Source of the DNA: Dryococelus australis
Taxonomy: Eukaryota > Arthropoda > Insecta > Phasmatodea > Phasmatidae
Direction: 5' to 3'
Assembly: GCA_029891345.1 (NCBI GenBank)
Contig: CM057009.1
Coordinates: 300,181,466-300,245,465, forward strand
Length of the DNA stretch: 64,000 nucleotides
In this document: positions 23,096 to 34,019 of the stretch, piece by piece
Position numbering within the stretch: position 1 is the first letter of the stretch
Layout: every line of letters begins with the position of its first letter
Position numbers and translations under genes: made by a program
Notes under the pieces: generated by a model
Seen by the model: only the letters and a program-made list of their open reading frames with translations
Database searches by the model: none
What the model was told of the DNA's origin: nothing

Positions 23096-23690
23096 ATGCC
23101 CCGTCGACTTCAAAGGACGACATATCAGCAAGTGAGTGAGTTCAAACGAGGCAGAAGGATCGGTCTCCGGGAAACGGGTTTCGTCGTACCGCGGCTCGTG
23201 CAGGGCATGCTGCTCAGAAGAGTGATGCGTGTGTGTGTGGAACCAGTGGATAGGAGAGTGCTGTGCGCAGCGACGAGCGGGTACTGGACCACGCTGTGTG
23301 ACCACAGCATGGGATGACCTCCATCTTGTCTGCATAGCTGTAACGGGCCATACGACCTCGTCCACAGTGTTGGCTCGACGACACTTGGAGCACGGCAACG
23401 GGTGTGGATCCGTCTGTATCGACGGTTCGACGCCGTCTGCTGCGGGTCGGTTTGGTGTCACGCATGCCATTGCGTCGGCTTCCATTGTCCAGAACCCACA
23501 AACACCTCAGGCTGCAATGGGCACGTGAACGCCGTCACTGACGTGCTGAGTAGCAGAATGTAGGGTGCTTTGTTGACTCGGATACAAATCGCGTGGAGGG
23601 AGAATACGTCGGAACATATCCAGTTATATTTTATTCCATGCCACGTTATTTAGGGGCTCTGATTGCAGCACGTAGGGGCTTCAAACCATG
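23096..23690 (+). pseudogene. Tc1-like transposase, N-terminal and early catalytic part, frameshifted
   Basis: The ATG at 23096 opens MPRRLQRTTYQQVSEFKRGR with IGLRETGF following, the classic helix-turn-helix start of a large group of Tc1-like transposases. The frame then degrades. PLRRLPLSRTH with LRLQWARER appears in another frame at 23467-23530, matching the region just before the second catalytic Asp in Tc1 enzymes. A further QNVGCFVDS-like segment (expected DESRF position) follows near 23555. At least two frameshifts and a stop are needed, and the 3' catalytic part is missing or unrecognisable. The family match is from known Tc1 motifs. DNA cut-and-paste was the ancestral function. The copy is dead. 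Confidence 0.8.
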
Positions 23691-23699
23691 CTGAATTCT

Positions 23700-25386
23700 A
23701 AAGAGCAGAGCTCATGTACAGTTCTGTAATCCTCACGAATTTGATATTGCCATGTTCGTAATCGGTGGTATAAAGTTCATTTCAATCACATGTATCCTCC
23801 TTGGGGTTCCATTTTTCATAAATGTTAGTGTATTTATATGAAATAATCATTGAACATATTTAAGAAACCCCCACATTTAAGATATCAAATGTTTAAAGAA
23901 AATTTTCGAAAATTTATACCTATGCTTGAGTCACATAGCCCCGACAAATACGGTATGACGCTCAAAAACCGCAACGAGCACATGAGAATTATATTTTTTA
24001 ATTGACTGCGTGAATTTACAGCCCAACAGTGTACTCATGTGATAGGAAGAGTAGTATTTTTCAAAACGAATTAGAATGTGCTGATTGAAAAATATTGGTT
24101 TCAATTGCAGTAGGCAGATGGGAAATTTGGGGAACGTGTTGATTACAAAGACTGCCGGTGTTTTAGCAAAGGCAGGCGAAAGTAAAATTTTTATTGTCAC
24201 GAGTCAAATACTTTAAGTTCCTGATTTTTTTTTCTTTTAAGCTGCGTATTTGTAATTGTAAGCAAAGCTTGTCATAAAATTTCGTTTTGCAAGGTTGCAC
24301 GCTCTGTGAGTCATGTTGCACGACGCAACGAAAATAGAAATTGTTTCTGATCTAAAATGGCTGGTTGGACGACGGAATTTGTACGTTTCATGTCAGAGCT
24401 ATCTTTATTTGATTAGCTGTTCAGTTTTAAGTTTTGTGTTGGGGCTGTCGTGCCATGCTATCAAATGTGTCTACACAGAGCCTCATTGCTACACTTAAGA
24501 TATCTTTACTATCATGCCATATGACGGAAAACAATCAACAGATTCCCTCCAAGTATTGCAAACAAGTATTACTATAGTTGGCCAAATAAACTGTTGCGTT
24601 TTAAGTAGGCCACATACTTATTTCCACAGCGATGGCAATATAAATATGTTATTTTAACACACATGTTCGTTTTACTCTACTCTTAGAAAACAGCCTACTT
24701 CATCACATTTACATGCACACATATGAAAAGGAAAGTTAGGCTGCATAGTTATATGGGTTACTTTGTTCAAATGTTTATCAATGTAGACATACTAAGGATA
24801 TACTTATTTTGTCCTTAATTTTACATATTCACAAGAGAGTGGATTTTATTTCTTGGAATTTCGTTAAATGTAACTTGATATTTATTTATTTTTATTTGCT
24901 TATGGCGCATTACAGGCAACTATTGGAGAAAACAGTGGTTGCTATCTCATTATTACTCTTGTTTTGTATGGACAGCAGGTCACGTCCAATTTTTCTAAGT
25001 ACACATCTGCAGTCGAGCAGAGTGCAAAACGCTGGGGGTGAGGTAGGGTTTACGTCGACGTGTGGCTGCATGTCTAGGCGGTTGTAAGACAATGGAAGGT
25101 TAAGAAACCCCAGTCTCTGGAAGCAACACAGCTAATTGACTGTGTTGCTTACACACTGTTTAATGACCGACTGATGGTATCATGAAAGAAGTATTTTCTT
25201 AACTTGCTGCTTGCAAACGCACAAAGTTAATGCTGGTGCGCTAATTGGTAAGTGGATTATACACTAATTAAAAGTAAACTTAACACTGAAACAGCGGGTA
25301 CGGCCTTAAGTAAAAAGGTATTCGAAACAAAAAATCCTTATTATTGAAAGCTGGCGTTCCATTCAGCTACACCACAGACCTCGATG

Positions 25387-25435
<49 letters not shown>

Positions 25436-26160
25436 GGAAAGAAGAAACCTGGCGGTTTTTAAAGTAATAACACTTAGAACCAGTATCTCATAATTATATA
25501 TGTGCTATTTTAAAAAAAATTAAAAAAAGATATATTGTATTGACGAATTCGAAAGCATATTAACCACATACATTTTCAACTTAGTAATAAGATTGGGGTA
25601 CCAAAATTTAAACATTTTGAAAAGTCATTCTGGTACACTCTTTGATTATTCTCAATTCAGCATCTTACATTAATGCAATAGTGAAAAAATTTTAATTTAA
25701 ATATTAAAATGTTTTTTTTTATTTGTTAGTAAAATATTAGTTTATAATTTGTTTGAAGAAGGTTTTAAATATGCGTTGCCTAGACCATGCTACATACACC
25801 GTATCTATAATACTATAATATTTTTCAAGTAAAAAAAAATTTTTTTTCTAAGGAATAATTAAAACTGTTAATTCTGGCTTTACAACCACTTTTCTGTTAT
25901 TATAAGTTTAAAAAATATATTATAAAATTTTCCAGCAGAGAAAAATTATGTAATGTGGAAAACTGAATTTCCCAATTTTGTTTTTACCGTTTTGTTCCAT
26001 GCACAACCACCCGATTATGAATAAAAAATAAAATTGAAAATTTTTAAATAAGAGTAATAATTTCATGAAATAAAAATTGTAAAAATCCCGCCTCTCCTAT
26101 GTCCCAGCAAAGTTTCACCTTCAGAGCTCTCTCTGGTCCCTTGGCTCGTATCCAATCACA
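23700..26160. other. AT-rich spacer with one AT microsatellite
   Basis: No recognised gene or RNA. Frames are short. An (AT)n tract lies at 25386-25432, and 25660-26080 is very AT-rich. Confidence 0.45.
25386..25432. repeat. (AT)n microsatellite
   Basis: About 22 uninterrupted TA dinucleotides. Confidence 0.95.
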
Positions 26161-26162
26161 CA

Positions 26163-27516
26163 CATTACTATACAGCGTGTATAGGAAACATTTGCACAAA
26201 CTCGGGCACGTGATTCGTAACTGGTAAAGAGGACGATTGATATTGGAAACACATGGTCCATCTCAAATAATTAGGGCTGGAGCAGCCCCTAAAGGCGGTG
26301 GGCGACAAGGCATTACGTGGGATATTAGGCAAAGTACTTGCCTCAGAAGAACACAAATTGTTCTAAGGAGCAAGTAAACCAAGATCTTGGATACACGGCA
26401 GGTATGGTCCATTGTACACATACCCATCATGTAAATTATAGGAGTTGGCACCATTTGATTGCATGAAAAACATCCACCGAGAAGTTAAATTGATTGTAGA
26501 TACCATGGGATGAAGCAGGACGACGTAAGTAGCAAATAAGTCCCCCTGTTGCGAAGTTCTAGGACCCACCGTTTCCGGTTAAATCGCAAATGAAGGTTAC
26601 ATTGGTAGCAACAACATGGCCTAGTGAGTAGGCAACCCTTCAGGCACCCGGAGGAACTAAGCGGGAAGTCTCCGCCGAATACGTGAAGGGAGTGTGGCGG
26701 CACGTAATAGCGAGGACTTGAGAGCCGATGAGGGTGATTTAGTTGAGTATGGAGCTGTGCCGCAATGAAAGGGTGGGGCAAACGGGCGAACCCCGAGAAA
26801 ACCCGCCGACCAGCGCTATCGTCCGGCACGATGCCCACATACGAACATCCGGTGGTGACCCGGCCGGGAATTTAACGCAGTTCACCTTGTGGTTCTCCCG
26901 TTTGCCCCGCCCTTTCATTCTGGTGCAGCTCCATACTCACCTCAATCAGCCTCTACGGCTCTCAACACCTCGCTGTTACGTGCCGCCACACTCTCTTCAC
27001 ATATTCGGCGCGGACATCCCGCTGAATTCCTCCAGTTTCCGGAAGGGTTGCCTACTCACTATGCCAAGCTATTACTTTACCCTTAGTTTGCGATTTAACC
27101 AGAAATGGTGGGCCCTAAAAAGTTGCAATAAGGAGGACTTATTTGTTACTTACGTCGTCCTGCTTCATTTCATGGTATCCACAATCTATTAAACCTCACG
27201 GTGTACGTTTTGTATGCAATCAAAATGTACCAATCCCTATTATTTACATGATGGGGGTGTGTACGATGGACCATACCTACAGTGGATCCAAGATCTTGGT
27301 TTAATTGCTCCGTATACCAATTTGTGTTCTTCTGAGGCAAGTACTTTGCTTATATCCCACGTAATGCCTTGTCGCCCACCGCCTTTAGGGGCTACTACAG
27401 CCCTTATTATTTGAGATGGACCATGGGTGTCCTATTTCAATATTCTTCTTTTCCAGTCACGAATCACGTGCCCGAGTTTGTACACATGTTTCCTATTAAC
27501 GATGTATATGCGATGG
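26163..27516. mobile_element. Large inverted repeat: two head-to-head copies of a SINE-like composite element
   Basis: The left arm (about 26163-26794) and right arm (about 26891-27516) are diverged reverse complements along their whole ~630-base length. For example, CCCGTTTGCCCC(A/G)CCCTTTCATT at the inner ends, ACGTAATGCCTTGTCGCCCACC mid-arm, and CACGTGCCCGAGTTTGT at the outer ends match. The ~96-base spacer holds the head of the left copy: read on the minus strand, a box B-like TTAAATTCCCGGCCGGGTCACCACC and CGGATGTTCGTATGTGGG, as in the 7.0-kb element. So the left copy (minus) retains its head and the right copy (plus) is 5'-truncated. The arms extend well beyond the 7-kb copy. Frames within are not recognised. 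Confidence 0.85.
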
Positions 27517-27519
27517 AGA

Positions 27520-28875
27520 CTTATTTATGCCTATTTAAGCACTTAGGCTCGCAGACCTGGTTGAAATCCAGTAGAGAGATGAAGAACCCCAACATATTGT
27601 CAATACGGTTCACTCGACATATGATTTTTCCACTCACACGGACACCCACTCGTAATGCACACTCCCAGCAGGGTTTGTGTATGTACTTTGCCATATGTTG
27701 CATTAATAAAGCCTAGCAATTTTTAAGTTGTATATAAACTTCAAAACAAAGTACATGAATATAAATTTTTTTTAACTTTGAAATTTTGAACATTTTAATT
27801 TAAACCTTTTGTTACAGGAAATGTGTCTTGAAAGATTCGGATATTTTGTTTTATGAGTTTATATACTTAAAGCATTTAAAACTATTGGAATTTTCTTTCA
27901 ATTACCAAAATTATGTCTTTACAAATCACTACACGAAAGTGTAATGATAGTTCCATAGCCACTAACACAGAGCAGTAATGAATATTAGAACCAACTGTAT
28001 AAATGTACATACCATATAGTCTTTGACATTGATAACAATGATAATCTACATCGCAGATAATATTACTTTCAAAAATTCTTAACTTCACCAAAAAATGGGA
28101 TTTTCGAGTTTCTGAAAACTGTTCGGAATACGTACATTTTGCCTTAATTTTCGCAACCGGCAAAACACCGGTGTGTATTAGGTTGCAAAACCTCTCCATT
28201 TGGGGGGGGGGGGGAGTTTTCTAAGTCTGTTTTAAAATTAAATATTAAGATATTTAAAAAATAAAAATTTTAACATATATAGGAATCTATGTTCTTTAGA
28301 TGGCAGTGACTTAATTAATTAAGTAAAACATTATTTAGTTATTTAAGAATGGTGTGTTCATATAAATTGAGACAACTCTAAATATTATAAATAACTATCT
28401 TATGTTAAATAATAGAAAGATTTTCTTTGCTTTAGTAGAAATTATTAAGTTTTCGTTTAAATGAATCCATTTTGTAAAAGTTCAAGAATACCCAAATATT
28501 AAAAATGCTGTTTCAATGCATGTAAAACCAAGATATACAGATATATTTTCTGATTTTCATAAGATACTTAATGTGTCTTAGGTCTATATACACAGTTCAT
28601 TTATAAAAAACGTGTTTTTTCTTTTAAACATAAAGGAGTCTGGGAGACTTCTCTGTCATATTTTCATAAATAACTATGTGCTTGATTTGCAACGAAATAT
28701 TTACTTAAATTGATTATTTAGTATTCAATCTAGCAATCTTAAATGCAATTCCATTTTCAAATGAATGTCAATCATTATGTGTCATCGACTACTTAAATAC
28801 ATATAGGTTTTTAAAAATTGATAAGTTATTATAGTATTGCGAAAAACATGTTAATTTAAACTTTATTCTCGATGG
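27520..28875. other. AT-rich spacer, no gene seen
   Basis: A G homopolymer sits at 28202-28213. A minus-strand frame of about 105 codons (27882-28199) has scattered Cys and His but no regular finger spacing. Otherwise nothing recognised. Confidence 0.4.
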
Positions 28876-28879
28876 TAAA

Positions 28880-29066
28880 AAGCCGACCTCCCGTGGTGGA
28901 GTCGGTTGGTGTGCAACCGATCTGGAATGCAGAGGTTTGGGTTCAAATCCCGTTTAAGGCCTGGGTGTTAATTTAGGTTATGTTACAAGTTAGTCTGTAA
29001 TCCGTCCCCTGCTAAGCTTTCAAGCATAAAATCAGGGGACGTTAAAAATCCCTTTTCATTGCATTG
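28880..29066 (+). mobile_element. tRNA-derived SINE
   Basis: The head reads GCCGACCTCCCGTGGTGGAG + TCGGTTGGTGTGC (box A region). A near-consensus box B, GGGTTCAAATCCC, lies at about 28949-28961. The body ends in an inverted repeat GTCCCCTG...CAGGGGAC and then GTTAAAAATCCC. Box A to box B spacing fits an RNA polymerase III promoter. This is a different family from the 7/26-kb element. Confidence 0.8.
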
Positions 29067-31385
29067 ATTGTAATAATACAGTTATAGGTTTATTATTTAT
29101 ACAGAGTTTTCATAAATATCACTAAAGACCATAAATTATATTTTCAGATACTATAAAAGAAAAAAATATTGGGTAATGCTATTTTCCTTACACATCCAAA
29201 TAACTAAATAGAAATTCATATAAATAAAAATAAGAAAATGTATAGAAAATTGATAAAATACCACAAGAAAAATTTAGTTTAATATCTGTTTTGGTTCACA
29301 AAATTGATAATATATTAGGTTTACAACATATATATGATTCAAGTTCTATAATGTATCCAAAATTTTATTTTAATAATTTTGAAATAAATAAACCTAATAA
29401 TAAATATTAATTAATTAATTAAAAAATCTAAATTTAAAAATGGTTAGCCTGAATTCATTACAATAAATTACGCCGTTTTTTAAACATTTAAATATATAAT
29501 TGTGCTGGTGTAATTTAAAAAAGCATGTTATCAATCTAAAGTAATAAATTTGATATAAACACAGATGTAACACATGTGATTAAAAAAAATTCATTTACAA
29601 CCTAAATAATAAAATTTAAAAATTATAATTATAACTCAAACTTAAAAAAAAAAACTATTGAGGCACAACCTTTCATGAACTCAAAAGTTCGTATTTACAA
29701 CCTTATCAGCAAATAAAAAAAAAGTCATTGGGGTACATGATTTTATTATTTTTAATTAAGAGACGTATTTTTATACGACACTAAATATTTTGAATTTTAA
29801 TTTTTAATTAAATTTATAAAATTGTTAATAAAAATATATCCGTTAATAAATTATTTGATAAATGTTTTAATTGTATGTAAAATTGTCCGGGCTACACCAT
29901 ACCTATACTACTACTTCGTAAATAATTGTTTTTTTTTTAAATTATTAATACAGATACTAATCCATTTACAACATTACTTTGGTTCTATAAGAGATAAACT
30001 ATTTCATTCAGTTTATTACTTCGAACTGATTTCACACTAAATTTACTATCAACACCGCACATTTATAAATAAATTTGTTCACCTGGTGATCTCAATATAG
30101 CATTCATCATTGTAGAAGTTAGTCTAGGATTATCAAAAGGTTAAATAATTTGACAATGTTTTGATATCTCTACTCTAGAAAACTAGAAAGGAAATAAGTT
30201 AGAACAAACTAATGTTAGTGATACCAAATTTAGAGTAAAATCATTTCAATGTGATAGACCGAATAAGATGGTTTACCTATTGAGATATTTGTTTGACTTC
30301 TAAGAAATAATAACGAAATCAATTAAAAAGGTGGTTACAATGTTACTTTTATACGCAGTTGTTCTGATAACTTATTTTATGTTGAGTAAACTAAAAAAGC
30401 TGATGGATTTGTTGAGAGAGATTATGCAGATAATGGTAAAATTATATTTCTAAGATTAGAAATTATGAGGACTATTGTGGAATACGAAGCTAATGCAACT
30501 AATATGCTAAAACAAATTGTACTAACATCCAAATCTATCGATAAGTTTAAATTATTGAAGATTTTTAGAAAAAAATAATTACCTTAATGTTCAAATACAT
30601 CAATTTTGATATGAAATACCAGTTTAATGAAACAGAGTTCGATTGCCTGACTATGTAAGCAGTATGATTGTTATGAGTCTAGGAAAATGTATTTAAATGG
30701 GAGGCTATGTGGCTGTGGCTGGCAGTTTTCCGCTGGACTCGGATGTGCTCGGAAGTCTTCGGGCCGACTCAGTAGCTGTTTGGAAGCCTTCGACTCGGGA
30801 TTGTTGAACGTACCCGAAGGTACTCAGCAGTTATGACCATTAATTCTTCAAATATATATGTCAGTTTATGTTAACCATATTTGTTTTATAGGTCTATGGT
30901 ATATCAAAAATGTATTTACTATCCGACTTAAGAAATTATTGTTTAAATTAATTATTTTATTTTAGTAATTTTATTTATATATTTTTTTAATTTGTACCGA
31001 ATTTGAACATTGATTATTGTAGAACCAAGTAAAAGTTCTTATTCAGTTGCTTAATTTCTGGTCTCATCTTTTAAAGTTAAAATATTACACGATGTCAGAA
31101 TCTGCACATTATTCACTGGCTCTGCTGTTTTGTAGACATACATATGCTACACAGATTCTTTTTAGTTACAATATGTGACCAATCCAAGCCCATCTTACGA
31201 GTAGCGATCACGTGCGCAAGTATGTTTTATTCATGGTTTGGATTAGCACCTATCTACACATTTATATGCATACTTGGCTATAATTTAAATACAAATAGTA
31301 CTGGGCCTTTGAAACTTGGAAACGCCCGAGGCCTACTAACGTGATAAACAGTTTTATCTTTCATGCTCTTCTCAGACATCGATAC
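29067..31385. other. Very AT-rich spacer, no gene seen
   Basis: Only short frames. A small GC-richer patch at 30700-30830 repeats GACTCGG/GTCTTCGGG-type motifs. No RNA gene or recognised protein. Confidence 0.45.
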
Positions 31386-31387
31386 TT

Positions 31388-31955
31388 TGATCAATTCTAA
31401 TAATCCACAATCCTCCTCACCAATCATTAGCAATCCTCTATAATCCACCACAGTCCTCCTCCGCAATCCTCAGCAATCTTCCTCGGTAATCCTCAGTAAT
31501 CCTCACAATCTTTACCAATCCTCATCAGTTCTCACCAATCGTCAGTAATTCTCACCAATTCTCCCCTGTCGTCAGCAATTCTCACCAATTCTCACCAATA
31601 CTCAGCAGTCGTCACAAATACTCACCAATCCCCAGCAATCCTCCTCCACGGTCCTATGAAATCTTCCTCTGCCATCCCCACCAACCCTTAGTAATCCTCC
31701 TCCACAATCCTCAGCAATCCTTATCTGCAATCCTCGGTAATCCTTATCTTCAATCCTCACCAATACTCATCATCCTCACCAATCCTTCATAATCCTCCTC
31801 TGAAGCCTTACAAATCCTCAGTAATTTTCCTCACAAATCCTTTGTAATACTCTTCACTAATCCTCACCAATCCTCGGCAATCTTCATTTACACTACTCCA
31901 CAATATTCACCAATCCTCAACAATCCTTCGATCAATCTCAATTCCTCATTCCATC
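31388..31955 (+). repeat. CAATCCTCA(C/G) minisatellite
   Basis: About 60 diverged copies of an 8-10-base unit (CAATCCTCAC, CAGCAATCCTC, TCCTCCTC) with occasional spacing changes. The same core unit makes up the array at 9.6-9.9 kb. Confidence 0.9.
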
Positions 31956-31959
31956 CTTC

Positions 31960-33200
31960 GATAAATCTTTTTGGTTTGTCGTCTGTCCCTATTCATACAT
32001 ATAGATATTACATTCTTTCTCCAACTGTCTACACACATTTGTACTTATCGACTAAATTAATGTTTTGTGTACTCTCCACTGTCTATGCAGTTTTATACTT
32101 GCATCTTCAATAACACTCTGTATGCGGATCTTTTCTTTAACAGTCGAGTGCTTAAAGAATTTATTTAAATTTATGAGGAATAAACGGATACAGCAAACAA
32201 ATAAATTAAAAGATAATTATTTTATTTTTACAATGTTAAGTTTATTTTACACATTACATTATCAGAAGAAAGCAGTTCATCACATCATGCTATATATGTA
32301 ATCCCTGATCTTAAATTCATTAATGATTGAAGATATCTCGTTAATGAGCAAGAAATCTCCACCTTGTTCAAAAGCGATCGAATGTATATCTAAGTCTATC
32401 AACAAGTTAATTCTGGTCTTCGGGAAATATGAAGCCAGTGTTCTCATCATCTTCCGCCTTCTTCATGTTGATCATTGCAGCAAATGTTGTAGAGAAGTGT
32501 TTTAAAGCATCATGAAAATCACCATCGTCTTCAGCATCAACACTGTCATTATGTCCATATTTATTATACTGTCTTCATGGTCATCTGCACTTCCTGTTTT
32601 GTAATCTATATTAATTTTACTTTTTTTTGTAGCAGTATTTGCATGGTCATCAGTATTTGGAGCTGATTGCCATTTATTTTAAATTTAATCTTTTTCACTC
32701 GAAAGCCCTGCAAATGTATATTTTGGGCGAAACGACTCTCTTGCGCGACTCAGGTCACTCATTCTATCTTTATCATTAACTGTTTTGTCATAATCGCCTG
32801 TGGAATCAGTACCCATCAATGCAGCAGGAGTTATAGGCGTCAACACTTGCTAACTCTCAAAAGACGAATCCTTGTAGTTCTTTGTGTAATTCTTCAATGT
32901 ATTTCCTCGCATGAACTGCATGTCGCCACTGTCGCAATGTTTCGTCATGAGAAAAATGGATCTTCATACAGGCGCTTGTCTAATGTCGCCGACCATTCGG
33001 GCAGAAGGTGAAGACTCTATCGCAGAAATGGTACTGACTACAATTAGGTAGTGATGATGCAGGTCATGGCTTCGTATTCGCTGGGGTTAATGGCAGACAT
33101 TCGCATTAGTAATTAATTTTCACTCTATAGCGAGAGAATGCTTCCAGATCAACGTTAAGTTTACAACATCTGAATATCAACTGTGGTATCAGTTCACAGA
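31960..33200. other. AT-rich spacer, no gene seen
   Basis: Unassigned short frames only. 32400-32660 has repeated ATCATC/TCTTCAGCATC motifs. Confidence 0.4.
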
Positions 33201-33214
33201 TCTACATATAAATT

Positions 33215-33700
33215 CTCCCATCACTCGGAAAGAAAAGTCTGATTTTTTTTCTAAGTTCACGAGAAAATTAATATTCTTTTTACGATTTCAGGCTTCAAAC
33301 TTAGGTCCCTAAGCGGTATGTAACAGTTACAGATTGTTTAAAACTTTGTACCAATTGCGCATGAATACTAAACTATGAGAAATTAATGTACGAACATCGC
33401 TGAGAGCATTACAACAGCAATCCTCTTCTAATTATGAATCCTATATACGATGCCTTAAACCTTAAACATACATTTTGCATATGATGCTTAAAGTATACAT
33501 TTCGCTTTTTTTCTTTATTCATAAATTATTCACCGAACACTGGGAAAAATTACCACATTTTTTCTAAGTCTGAAAGCAAATTAATATTTTTTTTTTTTAC
33601 GAATTCGGGTATCGAACTCAGGGTTCCACACTATACCTTGCCTTTCGAGATTGCTTAGTTCTATATATGAGGTGCGGATAAGCACGTAAATAGACAGATA
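33215..33700 (-). mobile_element. Two diverged tRNA-related repeat copies, minus orientation
   Basis: Copy one (about 33220-33345) and copy two (about 33540-33680) share TTTTTTCTAAGT...GAAAATTAATATT + CTTTTTACGAATT(C/T)... followed by a tRNA-like end. On the minus strand, copy two has GAGTTCGATACCCG (box B-like) and copy one has AAGTTTGAAGCCTG at the same place. A third possible box B (GGTTCGAATACC, minus) lies near 33745-33756. Boundaries are approximate. Confidence 0.55.
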
Positions 33701-33899
33701 ATCAAGTACAGTGTTTGTTAAAAATTATCCAAAACTCGGGGTGGTATTCGAACCATGGAGAAACATATTTATTTGTCGTCCAGAATGTTTGTTTCATACA
33801 CGATTCATTTATGTTGGATTTATTCCAGAATTTTTCTTAAGTGTCACTTACGTTGTTCTTGCATGTAGACTAGTAGAATGAAAAAGTTCCTTTTGAAAA

Positions 33900-34015
33900 A
33901 AAGTGTGGGGCATCGGAGTACGGAGTTGTTCATCATCTGTCATTCCGGTCGTCTGGCAACTATCTTGTCCGCCATGTTGGATACCGGTGACCTCGACTTA
34001 GACCTTCGAGCTTGA
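33900..34015 (-). repeat. Dispersed repeat with CCAACATGGCGG motif
   Basis: On the minus strand, ATCCAACATGGCGGACAAG is followed by GACCGGAATGACAG, the same order as in the 13.05-13.3 kb repeat (CCAACATGGCCG...GACCGGAATGACAG). Confidence 0.55.
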
Positions 34016-34019
34016 AAAT

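Noticed and set aside
27882-28199. 105-codon minus-strand frame with HTG and several Cys
   Set aside because: Cys and His lack regular C2H2 spacing, and the HTG alone is not enough for a finger array.
31388-31955. CRISPR-like appearance of regularly spaced short repeats
   Set aside because: Units of 8-10 bases with variable spacing and no spacers of unique sequence, in eukaryote-type DNA. It is a minisatellite.
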